Made by a program: the position numbers and the translations under genes
From: Candidatus Lindowbacteria bacterium RIFCSPLOWO2_12_FULL_62_27
GTDB taxonomy: Bacteria > Lindowbacteria > 2-12-FULL-62-27
Direction of reading: 5' to 3'
Length of the DNA stretch: 64,000 nt
Assembly: GCA_001784175.1 (NCBI GenBank)
Contig: MFPR01000020.1
Span: 1-64,000, forward strand
Notes under the pieces: generated by a model
Databases searched by the model: none
What the model was told of the DNA's origin: nothing
Seen by the model: only the letters and a program-made list of their open reading frames with translations
Shown here: in pieces, positions 11,431 through 18,876 of the stretch
Layout: each line of letters starts with the position of its first letter
Numbering within the stretch: the first letter of the stretch is position 1

Positions 11431-12462
11431 TCAGCGTTCCATATTAATAACGCAGCGGAGCGCCGTGCCCTTCACCATGAGATCGATCGCGTCGTTGATC
11501 TCATCCAGCGAAAACTCGTGCGAGATCATCCCATCAAGGGAAAACCGGCCCGAGCGCTGGAGCCGGATCAGCCGGGGGATTTCGTAGGAGGGATTGGAAC
11601 TGCCGCCGTAGGACGGCACGAGCTTTTTGCCGAAATGCAGCGGCGTCGTATCGAGCGCCATCCGGTCACCGGCCTTCGTCACGCCGACCAGCACCGTTCG
11701 GCCGGTCGCGCTGGTCAGATCGTAGGCGAGTTCCTTGATGGGATTGGCGCCGATCGTCTCCACGACCACGTCGGCGCCGGTGGGAAAGAGGCTTTCGAGA
11801 CGCTTGCGCGCGTCCTCCTTCGAGGCGTCGATCACGTGGGTCGCGCCGTACTCCAGAGCTTTTTTCAGCTTCACTTCCTGCAGGTCGACGGCGACGATCG
11901 GATGGGCCGACACGAGAGACGCGGCGAGGATCACCGAAAGACCCACGCCGCCCGACCCGTAGACCACGATCGACTCGCCCGTCTTCATGCGCGCCTCGTT
12001 CTGGACGATTCCGAAACCCGTTGTCAGCGCGCACCCGTACAGGACCGCCGACTTCAGGTTGAGGTCGGCCGGGACCGGCGTCACGCGGTTTTCGGAAACG
12101 ATGGCCATTTCGTTGAAGGTCGTGACCCACCCGGCGTTCAGCCGGTTTCCCTTCCACTGATACCGCGGCGTGTCCGACTGGATCCCCTCTCCTTTGCGCC
12201 AGTGCAGCACGACGCGGTCACCCGCTTTGACGGCCTTCACACCCGGCCCGCAGGCTTGCACGACGCCACCGCCTTCGTGACCCAACAGGTGCGGCAAAAA
12301 CTTGTCGGGTCCCTTGAGCCCGCGCATCTCGTTGACCTGCGATCCACAGATTCCCGTATAATGAATCTTGACCAGAACCTGCCCGTGGAGGAGGTCGGCC
12401 GGCATCTGAACTTCGTCCACCACCAGCGGCTTTCTTTGCTCGACCATGATCGCCGCCTTCAT
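11431..12462 (-). CDS. zinc-dependent alcohol dehydrogenase (MDR family)
   Basis: Medium-chain dehydrogenase/reductase of 343 residues that should oxidise an alcohol or reduce an aldehyde or ketone with NAD(P). Catalytic zinc ligands are visible: Cys in TGICGSQ, His-Glu in LGHEGGGVV and Cys in YGCALTTGFG. The nucleotide-binding Rossmann motif is GSGGVGLSVI, followed by an acidic residue in AVDLQE that suggests NAD preference. The four-cysteine structural-zinc loop of classical ADHs is missing; its place is taken by LHWRKGEGIQSDTPRYQWKG. The start ATG overlaps the stop of the methyltransferase gene (ATGA). It is the last gene of a six-gene operon (16214 down to 11431), so it probably acts late in that pathway. 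Substrate unknown. Confidence 0.9.
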   Translation of the reverse strand: MKAAIMVEQRKPLVVDEVQMPADLLHGQVLVKIHYTGICGSQVNEMRGLKGPDKFLPHLLGHEGGGVVQACGPGVKAVKAGDRVVLHWRKGEGIQSDTPRYQWKGNRLNAGWVTTFNEMAIVSENRVTPVPADLNLKSAVLYGCALTTGFGIVQNEARMKTGESIVVYGSGGVGLSVILAASLVSAHPIVAVDLQEVKLKKALEYGATHVIDASKEDARKRLESLFPTGADVVVETIGANPIKELAYDLTSATGRTVLVGVTKAGDRMALDTTPLHFGKKLVPSYGGSSNPSYEIPRLIRLQRSGRFSLDGMISHEFSLDEINDAIDLMVKGTALRCVINMER

Positions 12463-13145
12463 TTCGGCGTTTCCTCCACCAGATTCAACACGTCGGATGT
12501 CATGAAGAAATAATCTCCGGTATAGCCCGCCTCCTTCAACACTTCCTGCCACTCGTCCACATGAAGGATCGTGGCGCCGAGGACCGACCACATCTTGAAC
12601 AGTTTGAATCCTTGCTCGTCCCGGTAGGATCCCAGCGTGATGAAACTTTTTCCTTTTCCCACCCGCCCAATTTCCCTGAGGCAGGAGAGGGCGTCGGCGA
12701 GCGTCATCGTATAGACGACGCCGACCGCGATGACGAGATCGAATTCGTGGTCCTGGAACGGCAGTTTCTCAAACCGGCCCTGCGTGATCAGCGGCCGGAC
12801 CGACGGCATCGAATTTTCGATCGCGTAGGGGGACACTTCGTACCCCCGGAGTTTCATGCCGGGAAACCGTTCCTTGAAATCGTGCAACAGAAACCCTTTC
12901 TCGCAGCCGATCTGGAGGACGGCCGAATTTTCGTTGAGGCCGTACTCCCGCGTCATCGTATCGACGACCGCTTTCCACCGGCCGTCGTACCGGTATCCGC
13001 CGTAGCCGTTGTTCCGGTCGCCGTCGTAATACTCCCGGTCGCGGTACGAGGCCGCGATCCGGTTGCGGATGCCGCGAAGGTGCGGGCCCACATACCGGGG
13101 CTTGCCGGGCTGCGGATAAGCGCCGAGCGCGTTGAATTCTCTCAT
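12459..13145 (-). CDS. class I SAM-dependent methyltransferase
   Basis: A 228-residue protein with a methyltransferase core. Motif I is VLQIGCEKGFLLHDF, a variant of the usual GCGxG loop with Glu-Lys in the middle. The acidic residue after beta 2 is in GYEVSPYAIENS, and post-motif I DHEFDLVIAVGVVYTM precedes the helical part. An N-terminal block with many Gly and Tyr (DGDRNNGYGGYRYDGRW) seems family-specific; from memory, proteins with this block occur in surface-polysaccharide gene clusters. ATGA overlaps link it to the SDR upstream and the alcohol dehydrogenase downstream. The start ATG at 13145 was chosen for that overlap; upstream residues in frame are low-complexity read-through. The methyl acceptor is unknown. 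Confidence 0.85.
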   Translation of the reverse strand: MREFNALGAYPQPGKPRYVGPHLRGIRNRIAASYRDREYYDGDRNNGYGGYRYDGRWKAVVDTMTREYGLNENSAVLQIGCEKGFLLHDFKERFPGMKLRGYEVSPYAIENSMPSVRPLITQGRFEKLPFQDHEFDLVIAVGVVYTMTLADALSCLREIGRVGKGKSFITLGSYRDEQGFKLFKMWSVLGATILHVDEWQEVLKEAGYTGDYFFMTSDVLNLVEETPK

Positions 13146-13915
13146 GGCGTCACATACCCCTTCCCCTCGCCGGCGTCGATCGGAACCAGGCATCCGCCCA
13201 TCATGGAGGCGGCGTCGGAACAGAGAAGCATGACGAGCGGGATCAGTTCCTCGGCCTTTCCCAAAAATCCCCGCGGCAGCCGCTCCGCGACAAACCGGCT
13301 GACCACCTCCGGGCTCTTCGACTCCAGGCGCATCCACGAATTACCGGGCGCATAAAACCCGCCCGGCAAAATTCCGGTCACCACAATCCCGCTCGGCGCC
13401 AGCTCCCGGCCCAGGGACCGCACATAGGCGGCGAGCGCCGACTTGACGGTGTTGTATCCCACCGACGCGGTCGCTTCGCTGGAGGCGATGGAGCCTACGT
13501 GGACCAGGTTACCGGATTTTTTCTCGACCATGCCCGGCGCCACCCGGCGGTTGATTTCCGTCGCGACGAGGACGTTCAGCGTAAACAGTTTTAAAAAATC
13601 AGAGGAAGACAGAAGCGGTTCCCGCAGCCCCAGACCGCCGCCCGCCACGTGCAGCACCACGTCGATGCCGCCCAAAAACGATTTCGCCTGATCGACCGCC
13701 GCCCCAAGCCGGTCGAAATCGGTCAAATCGACGGGCAAGCACGCGTGCCGCTCGGGGCGCGCGCACGAATCCCGCACCTTTGCGAGATCCGCTTCCGTCC
13801 TCGCCATGAGCGCCAGCGAGGCGCCGGCGCCTGCCAGGGCGCGTGCGCACACGGAGCCGAGCCCCCGGGACGCGCCGGTCACGAGGATGCGCTTGTCCTG
13901 CACGCCGGTCGACAT
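13142..13915 (-). CDS. short-chain dehydrogenase/reductase
   Basis: Classical SDR of 257 residues. The cofactor loop TGASRGLG spans residues 13-20. The active site is Ser142 in HVGSIASSEA with Tyr154 and Lys158 (YNTVK). The segment LHVAGGGLG replaces the usual NNAG, with Gly for the structural Asn. The C-terminal block DAASMMGGCLVPIDAGEG is as in 3-oxoacyl-ACP-reductase-like SDRs that make a final beta strand. Such enzymes interconvert an alcohol and a ketone on sugars, acyl chains or polyketides. It overlaps the methyltransferase start by 4 bases and lies 2 bases after the DJ-1 gene. Together with the MDR enzyme it gives the operon two distinct dehydrogenases. Confidence 0.9.
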   Translation of the reverse strand: MSTGVQDKRILVTGASRGLGSVCARALAGAGASLALMARTEADLAKVRDSCARPERHACLPVDLTDFDRLGAAVDQAKSFLGGIDVVLHVAGGGLGLREPLLSSSDFLKLFTLNVLVATEINRRVAPGMVEKKSGNLVHVGSIASSEATASVGYNTVKSALAAYVRSLGRELAPSGIVVTGILPGGFYAPGNSWMRLESKSPEVVSRFVAERLPRGFLGKAEELIPLVMLLCSDAASMMGGCLVPIDAGEGKGYVTP

Positions 13916-13917
13916 GC

Positions 13918-14433
13918 CTATCCGCGCGCCTTCAGGACCTGCAGGGTTGCTTTCATGAAATCGCCGTTGTTGCGGTAGTGCGGCGCCGTCACGAGATTGC
14001 CGTCGACGACCACGTTCTGATCCAAGTAGGTGGCGCCGGCGTTGCGAATATCGTCGGCGATTGACTGATACCCCGTCGCCCGCCGGCCTTTGAGAATGCC
14101 CGCCGAAACGCAAATCCAAGGCCCGTGACAGATGGCCGCCACGACTTTGCCGCTGTCGTACATCTCCTTCACGAATTGGAGGACTTCCTTCCGGAGCCTC
14201 AACCGGTCCGGCGCCTCAAAGCCGCCGGGCAAAATCACGAGATCGTAGTCGGCCGCCTTGAGGTCCCGAGTATCGACCGTGGGCCGGGCGGGCACGCCAT
14301 ACTTGCCGAACACAGCCGCCTTGTCGGGCGTCGCCACCTCCACCGCGATGCCCTCTTCGAGCAGGCGGTAATAGGGGTAGGTGAATTCCTCGTCCTGAAA
14401 ATTCTGCGCGGTAATGATCACGGCTTTTTTCAT
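13918..14433 (-). CDS. DJ-1/PfpI family protein
   Basis: A 171-residue flavodoxin-like protein of the DJ-1/PfpI superfamily. The nucleophile elbow is AICHGPW with C102 and H103, and the conserved Glu is E15 in NFQDEEF. The oxyanion segment LVILPGGFEAPD is intact. Members of the family are reported as amidases, chaperones, glyoxalases or hydratases, so the active site is clear but the reaction is not. Within the operon it sits 13 bases after the HAD gene and 2 bases before the SDR gene, so it is likely to act on a pathway intermediate or to remove a reactive carbonyl by-product. No signal peptide. Confidence 0.9.
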   Translation of the reverse strand: MKKAVIITAQNFQDEEFTYPYYRLLEEGIAVEVATPDKAAVFGKYGVPARPTVDTRDLKAADYDLVILPGGFEAPDRLRLRKEVLQFVKEMYDSGKVVAAICHGPWICVSAGILKGRRATGYQSIADDIRNAGATYLDQNVVVDGNLVTAPHYRNNGDFMKATLQVLKARG

Positions 14434-14446
14434 CGGAAAATGACTA

Positions 14447-15106
14447 TCACAAGGCCGGCGGCGGCGTCAAATCCGTGAAATCGTCAAACCACGGAACGCC
14501 TCCGATGATTCGCCAATCGACCATGCCGGAATTGCGCCCGACGAAATCGATGCCGACCGCGCGCGCGGCGGTGAGGTCGTTGAGCGTGTCGCCAATAAAC
14601 ACGCATTCACGGGCCTGCCACTTCTGTGTCCCCAGGAGCCGCTGCAGATTTTCCTCCTTGCGCGCCGGCGAGCCGAGGATTTCGGCGAAATAACCGCGGA
14701 GGCCTCTGGCTTGGCACACCGATCGCAGTTCCTCCTGGTCCGACCCCGAGACGATAGCGAATCGGCCCGGGCGGTGGAACCGCGCCAAAAACTCGATTGA
14801 TCCTTTCACCGCTTCAGCTTCGATGACGCGGCGCTTCACCAGATCCGAATAACGCGCAGACCACTCCACCACCTTTTCTTCCGACACCGGCTCGCCTATG
14901 AGTTCCTTGAAAAAATACCGGATCTTTTCATACCGCGACATTCCCCCATTCGCCTCCGCGTATCGCACCATCGCATCGACTTTGGATTCCGGGAACCCCT
15001 GAAACAGCAATCGGAACCCGTCGACACGAATCGGGTTCGTGTCGGCGAGGACGCCGTCGAAATCGAAAATCAGGCGCGGATACCGCAGGATGTCAGGCGG
15101 CGGCAT
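14447..15106 (-). CDS. HAD-superfamily phosphatase
   Basis: Haloacid-dehalogenase-fold hydrolase of 219 residues, subfamily IA. Motif I is IFDFDGVLADTN with nucleophile D15 and acid/base D17. Motif II is AIVSGSDQEEL, motif III is the Lys in PARKEEN, and motif IV is CVFIGDTLNDLTAARAVGI. The helical cap lies between residues about 25 and 85. Such enzymes dephosphorylate sugar phosphates, phosphoglycolate and similar small metabolites. The start ATG at 15106 lies inside the end of the enolase-superfamily gene (14 base overlap), so translation is probably coupled. The substrate is not visible from sequence, but a phosphatase in this operon implies a phosphorylated intermediate. Confidence 0.9.
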   Translation of the reverse strand: MPPPDILRYPRLIFDFDGVLADTNPIRVDGFRLLFQGFPESKVDAMVRYAEANGGMSRYEKIRYFFKELIGEPVSEEKVVEWSARYSDLVKRRVIEAEAVKGSIEFLARFHRPGRFAIVSGSDQEELRSVCQARGLRGYFAEILGSPARKEENLQRLLGTQKWQARECVFIGDTLNDLTAARAVGIDFVGRNSGMVDWRIIGGVPWFDDFTDLTPPPAL

Positions 15107-16214
15107 GCGCGAACTTGCGGAGAACGTCGGCCGGCAGATGAACGCCAAGTCCCGGCCGGGTCGGCACGCGGACAAATCCGCGCTCCATCTTCAAGGGCTC
15201 TTCCAAAAGCTCGTGATAAACGGCGTTTTCGGAACAGTCGAACTCGAGCCACGAGGTGTTCGGCGTGGCGGCCATGAGGTGGAGCGTGGCGGCGAGGAGG
15301 ATACCGGAAGAGAAATTGTGCGGCGACACGCGGACGCCATACTCTTCCGCGAGGCCGCAAATCTTTTTCGTTTCGAGAATCCCACCCGCGCGCCCGATGT
15401 CCGGCATGGCCACGTCCACGGCGCGCAAATCGAAAAGCTGTTTGAATCCGTGGACGCAGAATTCGTTTTCGCCGGCCGCAAGCGCCATGCGCGTCCCGCG
15501 CCGCACCTCGACCAGGGCCTCCGCGGGGTCGGGCCGCACGGGTTCTTCCAGCCAGTAAATATCGAACGGCTCCCAGAGCTGCGCGGCGCGAATGGCATCC
15601 TGAGCAGAGTAGCCAGCGTTGAGATCGATCATGAGTTTCACGCCGACCCCGACCGCCTCCCGGAGGCTCCGCACCCGTATCGTCTCCTCCTCTGGCGGCC
15701 GGCATCCGATGTGCGCCTTGACGGCGCCGAATCCCCTGCGAACGATCTGTTCCGCGCGATCCGCCATCCTCGCCGGGTCCTCTTCCCAGTAGACGTCACT
15801 CGCGTACGCCTCGATCCGGTCCCGGGCCGGGGCCGAATCTTCGGCGGCAAGAAGCCGATGAACCGGCGCGCCGAGGGCCTTGCCTTTGATGTCCCAGCAG
15901 GCCATCTCGATGGCGCTGAACGCGCAGATCGCCGATCCCTTTCGTTCAAAGTAAACGTACGGCTCCATCAGCCTCTGCCGGATTCCCTCGATGTCGGTGG
16001 GATCCAAACCGACCGCGCGGGCCGCAAGATCGGCCTCGAGAATCGCCCGAATCACCGCGGCCTGGCCAACGCCCTCTCCCAAGCCGATCAGTCCCTCATC
16101 CGTGTGAACCTGCACGATCGCGTGCCGCCGAACATCAAATCCCCCGCGGGAAATCCGCATGGAGGAGGTCAGCCGGTTCTCGAGCAGGAATGTCCGGACT
16201 TCCGTGATTTTCAC
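15093..16214 (-). CDS. enolase-superfamily enzyme, mandelate-racemase subgroup
   Basis: A 373-residue enzyme that should abstract the proton next to a carboxylate of a sugar acid or hydroxy acid and then dehydrate or racemise it. Metal ligands are D197 (LMIDLNAGY), E223 (WLEEP) and E249 (AAGENEF). The lysine motif on strand 2 is K166-x-H168 (VKAHIG), not the KxK of mandelate racemase. The opposite-face dyad D272 (MPDIGRAGG) and H299 (VSPHNFSSG) is that of the mandelate racemase subgroup. The capping domain is residues 1-110. First gene of the six-gene operon; divergent from the cupin-ThDP gene with 73 bases between starts. Acid sugar dehydratase is the most likely activity; the exact substrate cannot be read. 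Confidence 0.9.
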   Translation of the reverse strand: MKITEVRTFLLENRLTSSMRISRGGFDVRRHAIVQVHTDEGLIGLGEGVGQAAVIRAILEADLAARAVGLDPTDIEGIRQRLMEPYVYFERKGSAICAFSAIEMACWDIKGKALGAPVHRLLAAEDSAPARDRIEAYASDVYWEEDPARMADRAEQIVRRGFGAVKAHIGCRPPEEETIRVRSLREAVGVGVKLMIDLNAGYSAQDAIRAAQLWEPFDIYWLEEPVRPDPAEALVEVRRGTRMALAAGENEFCVHGFKQLFDLRAVDVAMPDIGRAGGILETKKICGLAEEYGVRVSPHNFSSGILLAATLHLMAATPNTSWLEFDCSENAVYHELLEEPLKMERGFVRVPTRPGLGVHLPADVLRKFAHAAA

Positions 16215-16287
16215 GCCGGCAGTTTACCACGCCCGACGCCACTCCGGTACTCTTGATTCGCCCCGCTTGTTTTGGTCAAATGGTTTC

Positions 16288-18864
16288 ATGCAGGAAAAGA
16301 TCAAAAAAATAACGGTCAGTTTGGCGGATAGGACCGAGGTGCAGAAGGTCCCGGTGGATCCTTCCACGCAGACAGACAACTCCTTTGACTATTCGAAGGT
16401 CGTGGTGAAGAAGCCGTGGGGGTACGAGTACCTGATGTACCAGAACGCACACATGGCCGTATGGATACTCTACATCAAAAAGGGGAACCGGACCTCCATG
16501 CACTGCCACCCGAAGAAGAAGACGTCGCTGGTGGTGCTGTCCGGCGAAGCCATCTGTTCCACGCTGGGCGAGAGAATGAAGCGGACGACCAGCGAGGGGC
16601 TCCTGATGGACAAAGGCGTGTTTCACAGCACGGAGTCGGTGTCCGACAGCGGCACGTTCGTCATGGAGATCGAGACCCCGAACCACAAGCGGGACCTGGT
16701 CCGGCTCGAGGACAAATACGGCCGGGTCGGCAAGGGCTACGAATCGGTCAGCGAGATGTCATTCAATCTCGACAATTACAACTACATCACGTTCATCGAA
16801 TCGAAGATCTATTACAACGTCCGGAAAAAATTCGGCACCTGCAGCCTGTCTCTGGCGAAATTCAGGACCTACGAGGAGTTCAAAAACAATTTCGAGCTCA
16901 AGGGCTGGGACGCCGTGAGCATCGTCAAGGGCAAGATCCTGGACGGCCGCGGCGCCGTCATCCTCGACGTCGGCGACACCGTGGATCTCGAAACCATCAA
17001 GTCCTTCCAGAACATTCAGATCGACGGCGAGATCGAAGTCATCGTGATCAAGCGGCGGGACACCATGGTGAAACTGTCGGATTATGTCGTAACGTTTATT
17101 GAAAAGGAAAAAGTGCGGGACGTGTTTCTCGTTCCCGGCCGGCCCAACGCCCACATCATCGACTCGATCGGGCGCAACACCAACATGCGGTACGTGTGTT
17201 TCAAGTCCGAGGAGGCCGCGACCATGGCGGCGGAAGGGGCATCCAAGCTGTCGAACCGCCCGGCCGTCGTGGTTCTTTCATCGGGAGCGTCCGGCACGAA
17301 CGCCCTGACCGGCGTGGCCGACGCCTGGGTCGACTCCACCCCGCTTCTTGTGATTTCCGGCCAGACGCGGACGGATGAGATCACCAGCGGCGCCGTCCGG
17401 CAGCTCGGCATCCAGGAGCTGGACATCGTGCAGATTGTCCGGCCCATCACCAAGTACGCCGTGCGAATCGAGGACGCGAACAGCATCCGCTACCATCTCG
17501 AGAAGGCGGTCCATCTGGCCAGAACCGGCCGGCCCGGGCCCGTGTGGATTGATCTGCCGTCGGACCTGCAGGGAATGGATATCGACGAGGATGAGCTGAA
17601 GCCGTTTCAACCGCCGGGCTCACCCGGCAGCGGCGGGGACGGGGAAACGGATGAGAAAATCGAAGAGGCGATCCGGCTGGTGCGCGAAGCCGAACGGCCG
17701 GTGCTGCTGGCCGGCAACGGCATTCGCCTTGCCGGCGCCCAGCAGAGCTTTCTTGAACTCGTGGACCGGCTGGCCCTCCCGGTGCTGACCTCCCGGCGCG
17801 GCGCGGACCTCATGCCCGACGATCATCCGCTGTTTTTCGGCCGGCCGGGCACGTACGGCCAGCGGAGCGCGAATTTCGTCATCCAGAACGCCGACGTCAT
17901 CCTGAGCATCGGCTCGAGACTGTCCCTCCCGCAAATCGGCCGGAACCCCAAGGCGTTTGCGCGGGCGGCCAGATTGATCGTGGTCGACATCGACAAACAC
18001 GAGCTGGGGAAACCGACCATCCGGCCGTATCAGGCCATCTGCTGTTCGGCCGGCGAGATGATCCGAAGGATGCAGGAAAAACTCAGCGAGGGCCAGCGGC
18101 GGGACATTTCCGCCTGGATTCAGAGATGCCGCGAGTGGCGTTCGAAATACACCGAGCCCCGCCCGAACGGACATCCGCCGGAGGACCGGCTCGACGCCTA
18201 CGCGTTTATCCGGATCCTGTCGCAATCGCTGAAACCCGGCGAGATCGTCTGCGTGGACGGCAAGGCGCCCCTGACGTTCGTCATGCACAGTTTCCGTTTC
18301 AAGGAGGGCCAGCGGCTTATTTCGGCCTCCGGCCTCGAAAACACCAGCTTTGCGCTGCCGGCGGCGATGGGCTCCTGCATCAACTCCAACGGCCGGGAGA
18401 TTGTCTGTCTCTGCGAATACCGCGGATTTCAGAAGAACGCGCAGGAACTGGAAACCGTCAACAAATACCGGCTTCCCATCAAGATTTTCATTCTCGACAC
18501 CGGCGGCTATTACATCAAGGACACCCAGCAGGACTATTTCGGCGGCCGATACGTGGCGTCGGAAAGCGAGGAAGGGATCACCGCGCCGGACATCCGCCAG
18601 ATCGGCGCCGCCTACAATCTTCCCGCCTTCCAGCTCAGCACGCGCCGCGACCTCGAGTCGAATCTTCCGGAGATCGTCCAAAAGCCGGGGCCGTTCATCT
18701 GCGACGTGCGGATCGACAAGAGCCAGAAGTTCGAGCCGAAAATCGTCTATACCGTGAAGCCGGACGGAAAATGGATCGCCAAACCGCTTGAAGACATGTA
18801 TCCTTTTCTGGATCGCGAGGAATTAAAGGCCAACATGATTGTCGATTTGCTCGAAGAGGAATAG
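16288..18864 (+). CDS. cupin fused to a ThDP-enzyme-like module lacking the cofactor motif
   Basis: 858 residues. Residues 1-259 are a cupin related to sugar-phosphate isomerase/pyrophosphorylase cupins: KPWGYEYLMYQ, metal-binding HCHPKKKT, and FHSTESVSDSGTF. From residue 260 (Met, base 17065) it is a full acetolactate-synthase-like chain, colinear with the next gene from that gene's own start codon. The Pyr domain keeps the catalytic Glu (E308 in SEEAA) but not the flanking His. In the PP domain the Mg-ThDP motif GDG...NN is replaced: E710-Y711-R712 stand where the paralogue has GEG, and D737-T738 where it has NN. The central Rossmann domain (GRPGTYGQRSANFVIQ) is preserved. I infer a pseudoenzyme or regulatory partner of the next protein, tethered to a cupin. 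ATG at 16288 lacks a strong ribosome site. No frameshift is visible at the junction. Confidence 0.85.
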   Translation: MQEKIKKITVSLADRTEVQKVPVDPSTQTDNSFDYSKVVVKKPWGYEYLMYQNAHMAVWILYIKKGNRTSMHCHPKKKTSLVVLSGEAICSTLGERMKRTTSEGLLMDKGVFHSTESVSDSGTFVMEIETPNHKRDLVRLEDKYGRVGKGYESVSEMSFNLDNYNYITFIESKIYYNVRKKFGTCSLSLAKFRTYEEFKNNFELKGWDAVSIVKGKILDGRGAVILDVGDTVDLETIKSFQNIQIDGEIEVIVIKRRDTMVKLSDYVVTFIEKEKVRDVFLVPGRPNAHIIDSIGRNTNMRYVCFKSEEAATMAAEGASKLSNRPAVVVLSSGASGTNALTGVADAWVDSTPLLVISGQTRTDEITSGAVRQLGIQELDIVQIVRPITKYAVRIEDANSIRYHLEKAVHLARTGRPGPVWIDLPSDLQGMDIDEDELKPFQPPGSPGSGGDGETDEKIEEAIRLVREAERPVLLAGNGIRLAGAQQSFLELVDRLALPVLTSRRGADLMPDDHPLFFGRPGTYGQRSANFVIQNADVILSIGSRLSLPQIGRNPKAFARAARLIVVDIDKHELGKPTIRPYQAICCSAGEMIRRMQEKLSEGQRRDISAWIQRCREWRSKYTEPRPNGHPPEDRLDAYAFIRILSQSLKPGEIVCVDGKAPLTFVMHSFRFKEGQRLISASGLENTSFALPAAMGSCINSNGREIVCLCEYRGFQKNAQELETVNKYRLPIKIFILDTGGYYIKDTQQDYFGGRYVASESEEGITAPDIRQIGAAYNLPAFQLSTRRDLESNLPEIVQKPGPFICDVRIDKSQKFEPKIVYTVKPDGKWIAKPLEDMYPFLDREELKANMIVDLLEEE

Positions 18865-18876
18865 AGGAGGCTGCGA

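Noticed and set aside
17065-18864. Two separate genes (cupin and ThDP protein) instead of a fusion
   Set aside because: There is no stop codon between the parts; a separate start at Met 260 remains possible but no clear ribosome site precedes 17065.
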